A program made the position numbers and the translations under genes. A DNA stretch of 64,000 nt from Cenococcum geophilum 1.58 (taxonomy: Eukaryota; Ascomycota; Dothideomycetes; Gloniales; Gloniaceae). The notes under the pieces are model-generated. The model was not told the origin of the DNA. It saw only the letters and a program-made list of their open reading frames with translations, and did no database searches. The stretch lies in contig KV748224.1 of the NCBI GenBank assembly GCA_001692895.1, forward strand, positions 372,001 to 436,000, written 5' to 3'. Positions 45,961 through 56,244 of this stretch are shown here, piece by piece. The stretch's first letter is position 1, and every line of letters starts with the position of its first letter.

Positions 45961-46855
45961 AGTATGTCCGTGCGCGTAGTGCACGTACCAACGGTTCACC
46001 GGGGGTCTGGATTATGAGATAAAGTGGAGCCTCTCTTCAGGTATTGGAGCAAGCGGCCGAGGTCTAGGCGATATTAGGTTAGCGCTGGTATTAGGCTCCT
46101 GCATGCTCGTTTGCTGCCGCCATCGAATTTGCCTAGATTCCCATCTTTTTCATTGAAATCCCATTCATCCCTCGTGCCCATCCTTTCTGCCGTCCGCGAC
46201 ATATCAAAGTTTCTGCACTCCCGGCAACAGCGCACTTTTTAAACTCGGAGAAAGCCGTTAGTAGCTTTTATAGGTAAGCCCGGTATACTTAAGAACCTAA
46301 CAAGCAATTCGGGTTGCTGAAATAAACTCCCAGGTAACTCTAGGAAGCCAAGAAGCTTACATTGCCCGAATCGTTCAGTTGTTGACAACTGAATGCGAAC
46401 TGAGAATCCCACTGCCAATACACAGAATTCTTGTGGGCAGGCTTTTCTGCAAAAACATCCGCTGTAGCCAGATTAACTTCCTGCCAATCACAGTCGTGTA
46501 TTTCTAGCCTCAAACCACGGCATCCCGGAGCAACGGTCGGGAGGCAAGCCCTCCAACCTAGAATACACCTTTCCTGACTTTGTCTTCAACGAACTAGCCA
46601 AGTACGAAATAACTGCTAAGCCATCAGAGAAAGGCGCCATCCACGTTCACGCATTAGACTTTAAATAAATACACTTTAACGTCCGTAAACCTTAGAGCCC
46701 CAACCGAACCAACTATCTCAGGTTTAGAACTAGCAAAGCCCAACGGAAACCAGAGACACCTATAAGACTCCTACCCACTCCACCAATTCGGATGCATAAT
46801 CATCCGAATAATATCATTTCAACCTCGAGTACTTGCCGGCCTAGAAGATTCAAAC
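45961..46855. other. Upstream region of the bZIP gene; no gene recognised
   Basis: Balanced-composition sequence that presumably holds the promoter and 5' UTR. Short CT-rich and CAAC-rich stretches precede the ATG. I see no longer open frame with recognisable content. Confidence 0.4.
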
Positions 46856-47965
46856 ATGGCAGCAGAGCTTCAGATATTTATTGCTGATATTAGCCAGAGT
46901 AGTAAGCTCGACTCACCGTCACAAGAGTTAACTTCTCTTTCCCCAAAACACAGCTTATGTCCCTCCGTAATAGATACGAGAAAGGAACGGTATCGGAACG
47001 ACAGTGGCTATGTCGGCTCCTACTCCGGTTCACCCAACAGCCAGAATCTCGACAATAATCTCGACTATCAATCCTCTTGGGGACCCCTTCACAACCAAGC
47101 TTTTGACCCAATCTTCTTCCGCCTAACGGATTGGCAACAATACCCCGACGCATCCACGTCACCAGCCTACTCACCACACTCCCACCGACCTAGATCGACA
47201 AAATCTTGGGAAGAGAAGAATCCGTGTGCGATAGTTGATGGAAGAATTCCGCAGAATGATGGCAATCAGCTAAATATTAGGAGAGGTTGGAGGCACAATG
47301 ATCTGGACGAATATGCCGATTTAACCTCTAATCCCTGCGATCAACTAGGTACTAGAGAGCAACCTAGTCATCCTCAACTCGGTTATTTGCCGTCACCTAA
47401 GCTTGCACGTCAAAGTCAACTAGAAGAACCAACTTATACCCCACAATCAACTGAGCTCCTATCGAGCTCGAGATCACCCCAGTCCTTCCAATATGAACCC
47501 AACAGGACACCGAGACCAGCGAGTGATATCCTTGGAGATATGGAGCAACATGGTTCACAACCAGACCTTCCAGCGGATGAAACCGCCAGGCCTCCGACAA
47601 CGGGAGAGGGTAATAGTAGTGCGCGGGAGGCGAGCAAGAAGCGGAAAGGCGATGAGGAGACTGACGAAGATGATGAGACACGAAAGGCGAAGCGTACGAG
47701 GGATCTTGTGAGGAATCGATTGGCAGCGAGCAAATGCCGAGCCAAGAAGAAGGAAGAAACGAGACAAACTGAAGAAAAGGCCAGAAGGCTGCAGACTGAG
47801 AACGCGCACCTAAGGGCCTGGGTAGGGCAATTGCAGGAGGAGAAACTGCACCTGATGGGCCAGGTATTAGCGCTTCCAGATTCCTCTGATACAAGAATCC
47901 GTGGTTTTCTGAATCAGAGGGCTTATCCCTTAACATGTCAATTCGGGTCCTCAGGTTATCGATAA
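46856..47965 (+). CDS. bZIP transcription factor (ATF/CREB-type basic region)
   Basis: Single-exon gene of 369 residues. The first 240 residues are low-complexity, rich in Ser, Pro, Gln and Asn, as in fungal regulator transactivation regions. An acidic/basic stretch (KKRKGDEETDEDDE, about 262-275) leads into the bZIP domain: basic region RTRDLVRNRLAASKCRAKKK with the invariant N-X7-R signature at Asn287 and Arg295 (NRLAASKCR). A leucine zipper follows with Leu at 312, 319, 326, 333 and 340; the first heptad position (305) is Thr. The AASKCR wording is that of ATF/CREB relatives, which bind TGACGT-type sites as dimers in the nucleus. The domain sits close to the C-terminus. Target genes cannot be inferred from the neighbours. 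The ATG at 46856 opens the frame. Confidence 0.9.
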   Translation: MAAELQIFIADISQSSKLDSPSQELTSLSPKHSLCPSVIDTRKERYRNDSGYVGSYSGSPNSQNLDNNLDYQSSWGPLHNQAFDPIFFRLTDWQQYPDASTSPAYSPHSHRPRSTKSWEEKNPCAIVDGRIPQNDGNQLNIRRGWRHNDLDEYADLTSNPCDQLGTREQPSHPQLGYLPSPKLARQSQLEEPTYTPQSTELLSSSRSPQSFQYEPNRTPRPASDILGDMEQHGSQPDLPADETARPPTTGEGNSSAREASKKRKGDEETDEDDETRKAKRTRDLVRNRLAASKCRAKKKEETRQTEEKARRLQTENAHLRAWVGQLQEEKLHLMGQVLALPDSSDTRIRGFLNQRAYPLTCQFGSSGYR

Positions 47966-47984
47966 GGATCAGCCAATCAGATCA

Positions 47985-48440
47985 GCTAAATTCGGTGCCC
48001 GTACGCAGGGATATGAGGCTACCATGTGTGTTTAAATCCTTCTAGTAGTCTTTGGTAGCCGGCTCTATAGTAATTCCCATATGAACAAGCACTCCGAAGT
48101 ACGTGTAGAGTTCCTGCCTGCATGTTAGCTGCCATGTGCGTGGGTGTTCGACTTCCTCATCTGGCGGATAGAGCTCCGCGTGCTTGTTTATTCACTCTAC
48201 AAGCTTATCCATAATCTTATCCTTAAAGGATAGTCTAAATAACTCGAAAGGATTGTGTATATCAACGTTAGAAGGGAGATTTGGTGAGCCATGGTCGTCC
48301 GAATCGTTAATATGGAGAGGTTCGAATTCGGGCAACGGCCAGGGTTCAGGGGGAGCTGTTTTCGCCGTCTTATTTGGGGGAACGTTATATCGAGTCTTCT
48401 GGACAAGATCTACATCAACTCTAGCACTATCGGGAGGCAT
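47985..48440 (-). pseudogene. piggyBac-like (DDE_Tnp_1_7) transposase N-terminal fragment
   Basis: The minus-strand frame opens at an ATG (48440) and reads NPFELFRLSFKDKIMDKLVE, a TGA stop, then INKHAELYPP, RTWQLTCRQELYTYFGVLV, HMGITIEPATKDY, a TAG stop and DLNTHGS, ending at about 47990. These are the first conserved blocks of the piggyBac DDE domain, including the FELF...I..T N and GI.I.P segments. Both stops lie where family members have Trp, consistent with single G-to-A changes. The catalytic core is absent. The fragment converges tail-to-tail with the bZIP gene, whose stop lies only about 20 bp away. Confidence 0.8.
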
Positions 48441-49228
48441 GGTGGCGGTGTAATTGATGATTGAATTCTATAAGATTATGCGATGTATTGAGAATGTTGT
48501 TTCGCACGGACCACCTACATACTGTTAAGGGATAACTTAGTCCAATCTGGTAACTTGATGGCCCAAGGTAGTCCAGAGCGGAGCACTGCTTATAACACAC
48601 GCGAAGGTGACCTTCCAGCATCCAGTACTTTCAATGTACCGACTGCTCCAGCACATTCGAGGCCCTAGCGGTTGTTGCTGGAAGGCGTACTAAACAGTCG
48701 CGTTTTTATGGCCTGCAGACGTCGGCTGCGATAATAAGGTAACAAGGCGATTTGCGGAAAATCAGGTAACGAGGCTCTCTTCGCAGGCGCTAATTTAGTT
48801 ATTTTAGCCATTAGCGATGGCCGGCGGGCGTGTTGTTGTTGCTACAAAGTGTTCCAAGGTAGAGTGTATGTGCTGCTTTTTGCCTGCAATCCTTACCAAA
48901 ATATCCGAACCGTGTACCACACCTTACGAAGGTTTCGCCCGAGATAGTTTAGCGGATTGGCAGAACTTCGGAAGACGTCTGGTCCCGAGATAACATCAAG
49001 GGTTGTAATCCTTAACCCGTCGGAATTCGTCATACTGTTATCGATAATAACTAGTCAATCAGAACAACCCTACCTAGCTACACGTGTTGTTTTCATTCTG
49101 GTGTTCAAGCACGGACCAACTTCTGGTAGGACGTCGGCGGGTTAAGGGCCTTTTGTATAGCGTTAGCTATTATACAGCAACGCAATAGCAAAAATCGTAT
49201 GCGAAATTGAAACTAGGCGGAATATAAA
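48441..49228. other. Intergenic, no gene recognised
   Basis: 48515-48620 contains TCCAATCTGGTAAC and 48740-48775 repeats AAGGTAAC/CAGGTAAC words, possibly ends of the decayed piggyBac element. Open frames on either strand are short and unlike known proteins. Confidence 0.4.
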
Positions 49229-49623
49229 GTAACAGCCACCCCAACTAGGCAGCCACCCGATCGAGCCACCCAAAATTACACTAAAATCAGCTATCTTAAT
49301 AACTCTACCACCACTTAATAAATAATTATAAAATTAAGTATTTAATATTAAAAACTTAATTATTTAACTTTTAGTTTAAATTTTTTTAAAAAAACATTAT
49401 ATTTTAAAAAATTTAATAGTAAAAGCATAACTTTAATAGAAATAATAATAATTATATTTGAGAGGTTTATTATATTAGTAGTATAGGTATATAAGTATTT
49501 GTTTTTAAATTTTCAAAATTATTTATTAAGCGGTGGTAGAGCTATTAATATATAAAGATAGCTGATTTTGGTGTAATTTTAGGTGGCTCGATCGGGTGGC
49601 TGGCTCGTTGGGGTGGCTGTTAC
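49229..49623. mobile_element. MITE, 395 bp, with about 68-bp terminal inverted repeats
   Basis: The left end GTAACAGCCACCCCAACTAG and the right end (reverse) GTAACAGCCACCCCAACGAG match over roughly 68 bp with few differences, including GCCACCCGATCGAGCCACC. The centre is AT-rich and non-coding. The target duplication could not be fixed (TAAA occurs near both ends). Confidence 0.9.
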
Positions 49624-50050
49624 GTTAAAGTTTAACGCCATCTACTACGGGTGGTGCAGTCACCGGGATAATTTCAACCAAGCGGAAATCGATCTGCAAG
49701 ACTCCGAACGCCGATAGCGGTAGTAAGTTCTTGGGTCTGGCTTTATAAAGTGACCTATTTGATCATTTTAGATGTTAAATTTCTGGTATTAACTACGCTA
49801 TGCGCAAGTAGAAATTATCTTTTGCTCAGATGACACCTATCAAATCCCATCCAAAGCAGTGCTTACAGCGCCAGCCATTCCCCCAAGCAACATGTGGCCA
49901 GATGAAGTAAATGCACCAGCATGAACTCTTGGGAGTACCGTATATACCTCGTGAAGCCTCTCGCCTCGACGGCTATTACAAAACTCCTTATGTAGCAATA
50001 TCCATCACCTGAAGCCTCCTGTATATCTGCTCTTAAGTAGCTTGCATAAA
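49624..50050. other. Intergenic, 3' flank of the GGPP synthase gene
   Basis: No coding signal recognised; should contain the 3' UTR of the minus-strand gene that stops at 50051. Confidence 0.4.
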
Positions 50051-51372
50051 TCATAACTTCACGGTCAATTTCTCCAGAATCTTCCTCATACCATCCCCTC
50101 CCTCCTTCCCCTGCTCACCCAAGTTGCTCTCCAGCTCATCCACTATCTTGCTCGCCTTATCTCCGAGCTCATTGATGCACTTTCTGCTATACTCGAAACT
50201 GCCAACGCGCTCCATGTAGCTGACAGCATACTTCTTGACCTCCTCGTCGGCGGTTTTCTGCTTCAGGATGTTGATGAGGACGAGGTTGGAGGGGTCGGAC
50301 CGGATGGCGTAGATGATAGGGAAGGAGAATTTGCCCTCAGTCAGGTCTTCGCAGAAACCTTTGGCGGCGGTGTAGGTGGGGGAGAGGTTGAGGTGGTCGT
50401 CGAGGATTTGGAAAAGGAGGCCGATGGTATTGACGAGGGGGACGCAGTCGCTACCGAGTTGTACTGTTAGAGTGGTTTTTGTACTGCGCGGGGTAAGGGG
50501 CATGACTGGAATTGTGAGAAGGGGGTGGAAGGGCGACTGTACATGTTGCTGCTGCTGTCCGCCTGCATCAACTTGATGGCGAGCCTGAAAAGCCCTCCGG
50601 TCTTGTTCCCAACCATTTCCAGGTAGTCTGCTTCTGAGGGACAGGTTAGAGAATCTCGCCAGTAGAGATCCATGCCTTGGCCTCGGTGCAGGTTCAAGAG
50701 CTCTTCTGTGAATATTTCTATCATTTTCGGATTCGAGAGCTTGGAGAGTTCACGGAGAGCGAGGAAGTAGACGTAGTTTGCACTATTGATGACTTGTGCT
50801 GTGCCAAAGATGCTGTTGGCGACTGGGACACCGCGGCGGAGGACAGAAGAATCCTCCACGTCATCAACCCTATGGAAGGAAATCCGTATTAGCTTTGGGG
50901 GTCTGAGGTGTTCTGCAGCTTGAAAGAATCAGGCATACAGTAACGAGGCTGTGTGCAACATTCCCACGACTTTGGTTATGATCTCCAAGCTCTCCGCAGG
51001 TACATTCAGCCATTCGTTGAACGCTGCAATGAGTTGTGACCTTATATCCTTTCCTGGGTGACCATATAAATAATCGTAGGGGCCGAGCAGTATCTTCTCC
51101 TTCTCTTCTGACCACGTAGCCTGTTTTTGGTGTATCAGGTCATCACCAATTCCCATAAGTGGATCCGGGGGAGGGGTCGACATAGACGCTGGGTGTGAAT
51201 GGGTATGAGATACAGTAAGAGTATGCTTTTTGCCCTGAGCTATCCAATCGATCTCAGGAAGAGGACGGAGGACAGGTTTAACACTCGAGACATGTGGGCC
51301 GTTTGTCACGATGCCATGCGAGCTTGTGCGGGGCGGAATAACATTGGGTGATTTTAGGTTGTCGGAAACCAT
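50051..51372 (-). CDS. Geranylgeranyl diphosphate synthase
   Basis: Three-exon model of 386 residues: 51372-50939, 50869-50543, 50450-50051. Intron 1 (69 nt) runs GTATGC...GCTAATAC...CATAG; intron 2 (92 nt) runs GTACAG...CTCTAAC...GGTAG; both keep frame. The enzyme condenses isoprenyl diphosphates to C20 GGPP for protein prenylation and diterpenoids or carotenoids. Domain evidence: [18 protein letters not shown] near 95, first aspartate-rich motif DDVED at 147-151 followed by SSVLRRG, and second motif DDHLN at 271-275 (fungal GGPP synthases have DDYMN-like forms), followed by [16 protein letters not shown]. The N-terminus has about 90 low-complexity residues ahead of the prenyltransferase fold. 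The ATG at 51372 is the first in frame; an upstream GTG-opened extension has none. No terpene cyclase or P450 is near, so a housekeeping role is likelier than a cluster role. Confidence 0.9.
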
Positions 51373-52741
51373 ATTTGCGGGGCCGAAGGGTTTCAAGCCA
51401 GTTGACTCGTATTTAAAGTGAATGTTAAGCTTCGGGGAATCGTCCAAAAAGCTCGGTGTACTCCGAGTGAGGCTATTCACGCGCGCCTTATTGCCTTAGA
51501 TATTTCGCAACGGACCGCGCAGAAGACTTCCGGTGCATCAAATATGGCTGTGATGGAGGTTTATGATAATCATTGTCGGTTTATTGGGGAGGTGAGACGG
51601 CGATGATAAAAATAATGTTGCCACCTGGGGTGAGAGAGGGACCTGAACTCGTACTGGGCATGATGAACAGGGTGGTTACGTAGCGGCGCGCGCTGTTTTC
51701 ACATGATTGTTTGAGGTGGGGCACTTTCGCGATACCCTTGCCCTCGCCACAGGGCTTGCCCTTACCCTTGCTTGCTGCGACAGCAATACGGGATCTGACA
51801 CAGCTCGGCGGCTCGTGCAATGTCATACCTGGTTCAAAATATTCGTGCTCAGCAATTCCGAAGCCCGATTATTCTCTTTATCTGATTATAACCTGCGTAT
51901 CGATCTGAGATGTACGTCTAGACCGCCTATCATAGGCCCACATCTGAATCGATCTTTTTATGCTCACCAGTACCTATTTGCCGGTCAGAGGGAAACCACA
52001 GCGTCTGCTGCAGCTAAAGATGCACGCCTGAAGTTAGGTTCACGGAATGTTCCTCTCCTTCCCCGCTATCAAAGCTAGCAGCTGTTCAAGAAGAAAAGGA
52101 TTGGCCTCCCAGTCATGTCCTGCATCGTGTTCAATTTGGTTATGTAGGACCTGGGATTTGGACAGCCGATATGCGTTATGCAAAGCGGATGGGCGAAAAT
52201 GATTGACCGGAATGTGGAAAAATCCCGGACATGGTGCTGTTTCTCTCAACTAGGGGTCCTACCAATCGTGAACTGACTCAGTGTTAGAAAACGCTTTGAA
52301 AAAATAAAACGGTTAATTTCTCTGGAAATCACACGTCCTTTTCCTTGGCATTGCCTGACAGTGATTTTACTCTTGCAATTTCCTCACAGCCAGTCAAGCA
52401 ACAGAGTTATATTATTGCATTCACAAGTTATCATACTGAAATCCCTATGCTAGACCTAATATCCAGAGAAACCTGCCGGAAGTGCGCTGAAATCCACCAC
52501 CAGGACATGAGGACTTGCAAATGCTCAGATAAGAGAAATATACCATTCGTATCATCATTATTGGTAAGGGGGTAGTCAGGCAGGCTCGATGACGTGCACG
52601 TGACAGTGCACAGGCCACCTTGTAGATATATTCTCGAGCGATCGAGCTCCATAGATTCTCCTTCACAGAGCCTCTCATATATATATTCCGCTTCACGCCT
52701 AGTTAGTGATCTGACAATCATGATTCATCGGATATCGCTCA
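51373..52741. other. Intergenic, 1.37 kb, no gene recognised
   Basis: Balanced composition. It should contain the GGPP synthase promoter (51373-52000) and the 3' end of the 2EXR gene. Open frames of 60-123 codons exist on both strands (for example 51707-52078 plus) but show no domain, no intron-linked extension and no biased codon pattern that I can see. Confidence 0.4.
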
Positions 52742-53773
52742 CTATCTTATAGACTTTTTAGATTTCTTGGGCTTCTTCTTCAACGAACGCTTCTCCGCCA
52801 CACCTCCCAATAGCTTCCTCAACTCGTCTCTGAAAGCCTCTAGATCGTGTTGCGGCCCTCTTCCTTCCAGCTCTTCCCTTCGCGTCGTCCTGGAATATCT
52901 TTGCCAGTTGCCTTCTAACACCTCGATCAACTCAACCGCAGCATCCTTCTTCCCCTTGGCTGTACCAACAGCCTCAAGCCAATGGAATCCGTCACGGTAG
53001 ATCTGTCTCGCGACCCTCTGCGGTCCCCCTCCCCCCGCAATATGAGTGTCAAAATGCAACCGCTTGAGGTTGACAGCCTCAGCTAACATAGTGAGTCCTG
53101 GGTGATTAAGTGCTTTGTGTGACTTTGTGCGGCCCCAACTCCGGATTGAGATAGTCTCGAGCAGACTGCGAGTTTTAGGATTCAGGTTTGCCATGAAGGC
53201 ATGCAGCGCCGTAGTATCCTCAAGCATGAACGTGTTACTGTAGAGGATCGGCAAGGCTTCAGAGTAGATCTGGCGGTTCGTGGCGAGGAGAGCGGTCGCC
53301 AAATTGGGAACAGCTTTGGGTGTCTCTTTTTCTCCAGGATTAGAAAAGGCCACGTACCCACGCCTGTGCCGAATGGTGGGGTAGTTGGAACGAGGTAGTT
53401 GGTTAGAAGGAGCGAGCTCGACAACACGGCGGTAGTTCTTAGTTTTGGAGACTAGGTAGATACCGTTCTCCTCGGTGAGAGCAAGGGCGTAGATGGCGTT
53501 GCGGAGCTCCGCTGGGAGGGATAGAAAGGGGAAGATCTTGCGTTTGGGAAGAGGTCTGGAGCTTTTGGGTGTCCTTTTCGATTTCTGATAAATGTGTTAG
53601 AGGCATACGAAAAGTTATCGATTGGACTCAAGCTGAACCTTGCTCGGGCGGGATCCTGCAGTTGAATCGTCTGACTCATACCGATCACTGTCTTCGGAGT
53701 AGCCTTCATAATAGGAGATTTGAGGCCTCTTGCGCTTTGAGTAAGGCGATATGGCAACCTGAGTTTCAGCCAT
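52742..53773 (-). CDS. 2EXR-domain (F-box-like fungal family) protein
   Basis: Two-exon model of 325 residues: 53773-53639 and 53584-52742, with a 54-nt intron (GTTCAG...CTAAC...ATCAG) between codons. A polar N-terminus (residues 1-60, including RPLPKRK) is followed by IFPFLSLPAELRNAIYALAL (62-81), the hallmark opening of the 2EXR domain found in large fungal expanded families. RQIYSEALPILYSNTF (149-164) is its second hallmark. The C-terminus is a lysine-rich tail (KKKPKKSKKSIR) that could be a nuclear signal. The fold is thought to resemble an F-box/leucine-rich arrangement; no biochemical role is known to me. An in-frame ATG at 53800 would add nine residues. The 5' splice site is not the commonest type, so the intron is inferred from frame continuity. 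Confidence 0.8.
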
Positions 53774-54030
53774 TGCGGGTGCGCGGAAGTAGGTATGCAA
53801 GAAGAGGTAAGATTTCGGTGTTAACTGAAGAATTAATACCTCAATGGCAAATTAAAGTACGCGTGATGAGAGAGAACACGTTCAAGGTGCGAACTCATGT
53901 GCCTTAAGTAAAGGGCTATGAACTGTTTGACTTATGGAGGATTAGCACAGGCAGCCGTCAGGCAGCAACCTTGAAAAGGCTTAGTACGAGGGACGGCCTT
54001 AGCATCACCTACATGTAAGGCGCCGGCAAA
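53774..54030. other. Upstream region of the 2EXR gene
   Basis: Last balanced-composition stretch before the right-hand repeat block. No gene recognised. Confidence 0.4.
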
Positions 54031-54555
54031 AAGTACTGTCGCTTGCAAAAGATCGGTAAAAATCGCCAAGCCGCACGACGCGCATCGCCCCCTCCATCAG
54101 AATACAATACCCCCTTATAGTCCTACCAATATAGCTCTATTCTAGGGCTATAAAATAAGCCCTTATTTATATAATTTAAGGCTGTTTGGTACAGTTACAG
54201 GGGGTGCTTATTTTCTAGGAATAGAGTGATTAGATTAGTCAGCGCAGAGCCTCAATTTAAGTTTTATAGCCACCCTATATAATTCCACCAATATTAATCC
54301 AATTTATATATATAGAGCTGTATTAGTGGGGCTATAAGGGGTAGATTGTTTTAATAAGAAGATGATGTAGTACTGCGGCTTGGCGATTTTTACTAACATT
54401 TCTAAAACGGCAGTACACTCCCTATAGCCCCACCAATATAGCTCTATATTAGTGGGCTTATAGGGGGTAGCTATAAAACTTAAATAGAGGCTCTACGCTA
54501 ACTAATTTAATCACTCTATTCCTAGAAATAAGTACCCCCTATAACTTTATTAAAA
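54031..54555. repeat. Interleaved foldback/MITE-like inverted repeats
   Basis: Pair 1: 54031-54073 (GTAAAAATCGCCAAGCCGC) and 54372-54414 are inverted copies. Pair 2: 54198-54285 (TTTTCTAGGAATAGAGTGAT and on) and 54468-54545 are inverted copies. The pairs overlap, each enclosing one arm of the other. A palindrome with TATAGCCCCACCAATATAGC occupies 54421-54462, with relatives at 54115-54160 and 54310-54350. No coding content. Confidence 0.75.
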
Positions 54556-54965
54556 TAGCCCTAAGTTATAATATACGCATCGTTAGTACCCCCTAACAAA
54601 AATTTCAACCCAAGTTTATAAGTAATAAGCCAATTAATTAACTTAAAGCCTTAATGTAGAGCTTTATTATATAGACTTTAATTAATATATATAGCGATAA
54701 GGTTTTCTAGGGGGAGATCCCCTAGGACCCCCTTATATAGAGCTTTTACTTAATTTAGAAGTAGTAATCAGATTAAGGCGCCTTAGTTACTATTAGGTAA
54801 GGATCTACTATAGTAGCAAAGACGCCTTAGTTACTACTAGGTAAAGATTTACTATAATAACTAGAACGCCCTACTTAAACTAGACTTAATAATTATACTG
54901 GTTACGGATCTAGTATATATTTAGACTATAGAGCTTTAATATAGAGCCCTCTACGAAGGCGGCGG
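54556..54965. other. RIPped spacer
   Basis: AT-rich; GGCGCCTTAGTTACTATTAG-like sequence appears twice (54777-54806 and 54825-54845). No gene recognised. Confidence 0.4.
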
Positions 54966-55552
54966 TAAAAAGTATTCGGACACCGATACTTAGCGAGAAA
55001 ACCCCACTAAATTTTGACTTTTTTTCGCGCCAATACTATAAAAACGCACTCTACTTCTCCACTTAGTTAATACCTAATAGAATGGGTCCTTACACTTCTG
55101 ATGTTAGAAAAGCTCAATATTTAACATATCGTGAGTGTGGAAAGTCTGGAAGAGAGGCAGCAAAGCTCTGTAACCTTATAAAATTAACAGCCGCCGATAT
55201 ATGGAAACGATCTCTTGAAGTTAAAGAAGAGCGCCTTGCTGCTAGCCTCCTATCTCCTAAAATCGAAGATCTAGTTTCTGTAAAGAAGAAGAGCGGAAGA
55301 CCTTTAGTTTTATTAGTTAACGACGTTATAGAGATCTTTAAGGCTTGCACACTTAATAAGGAGAATTATAAGAAATAGCAATACTACGTCGCTGTAAAGA
55401 AAGGCTTTAAAGCTTACAGAAGAACGATTAAGACCTGACTTTAAGCATAAAACCTACACCAATTAAAACCTATAAAGAAGCTTGCTTTAATAGATATACA
55501 GAAGGTATAGAGATACAAGATTGCGCTCTTAAGGAAGAATTGGGGACATAAA
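54966..55552 (+). mobile_element. Tc1/mariner-type transposon, 5' part, cut by a Gypsy LTR
   Basis: Starts near AAAAAGTATTCGGACACCGA (54966), a sequence of the kind seen at Tc1-like inverted repeats. The transposase frame opens at 55082. The element is truncated at 55552, where the TG of a Gypsy LTR begins. No continuation is visible to the window end. Confidence 0.75.
55082..55552 (+). pseudogene. Tc1/mariner-like transposase, N-terminal helix-turn-helix region
   Basis: The first 98 codons are open: TSDVRKAQYLTYRECGKSGR, AAKLCNLIKLTAADIWKR and KKKSGRPLVL, a paired-like helix-turn-helix DNA-binding segment with its GRP(P/L) linker. A TAG (for CAG) ends the frame at 55376; reading on gives QYYVAVKKGF, YRRTIKT and LALIDIQK, RYKIALLRKNWG, where DIQKxxR and the xxW precede the catalytic core in this family. 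The DDE core itself is missing. Confidence 0.8.
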
Positions 55553-55812
55553 TGTTACGGACGCTTTAAGTACGATGTTACGACTACTAGGGGAAGAGTT
55601 GGAAGAAGCTAGTTGGTTGATTTAAGCACGGTTTAGGATGGAACCGATAGAACTATGTGACGAGGAATGGTAACTAAGGTTATATAATATAATCTATATA
55701 ATCTATTATAGAGTAGATAGAGCATGTGTATATTATATATAAGAAGGATTTTATAGGAGTACGGTTGTGTATTTAAGGACCCTTAGTCCCTACTTAGATA
55801 GTTCCTTCCTTA
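55553..55812 (+). repeat. Outer Gypsy LTR, first part (plus orientation)
   Basis: Begins TGTTACGGACGCTTTAAG and follows the 427-bp LTR of the inner element in reverse orientation until GTTCCTTCCTTA, where the inner element has inserted. It resumes at 63853. Confidence 0.85.
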
Positions 55813-56239
55813 TATAACGGAACCTTGTAGTAAGAACTACAATGGGTTCTGTTAATAGGCTAGGTGTGTAGGAAATATAAAGACAGTAGTTAACAACGTA
55901 ATAATAACTGGTGGAGTGGTTGCCTAATAGATTAACTCTAATTATATTCTAAGAATTACTATAAGGAAGGAACTATCTAGGTAGGGACTGAGGGTCCTTA
56001 AATACATAACTGTACTCCTATAAAATCCTTCTTATATGTAATATACGTCTTATCTATATTAAACGTAACGTCCCTTACGTTTAACGTAGATAATACGTCC
56101 AACCATTATATAACTCGCTTACTATTCTTTATTATATAGTTCTATAGGTTCCATTCTGGTCCGTGCCTATATTAACTAACTAGCTTCTTCTAACTCTTCT
56201 CTAAGTAGTTATAATATTATACTTAAAGTGTTTGTAACA
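55813..56239 (-). repeat. 3' LTR of the full-length Gypsy
   Basis: 427 bp, from TATAACGG (TG changed to TA by RIP) to TTTGTAACA in plus orientation. More TpA-rich than its partner. Confidence 0.95.
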
Positions 56240-56244
56240 CCATC

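Noticed and set aside
46890-47936. Several 70-180 codon frames antisense to the bZIP gene
   Set aside because: Shadows of a real coding frame; no domain or intron signal.
51707-52078. 123-codon plus-strand frame between GGPP synthase and the 2EXR gene
   Set aside because: No similarity recognised, overlaps the likely promoter, and competing frames exist on both strands.
46856-53773. A secondary-metabolite (diterpene) cluster around the GGPP synthase and bZIP genes
   Set aside because: No cyclase, P450, transporter or other tailoring enzyme; the synthase looks like the housekeeping type.
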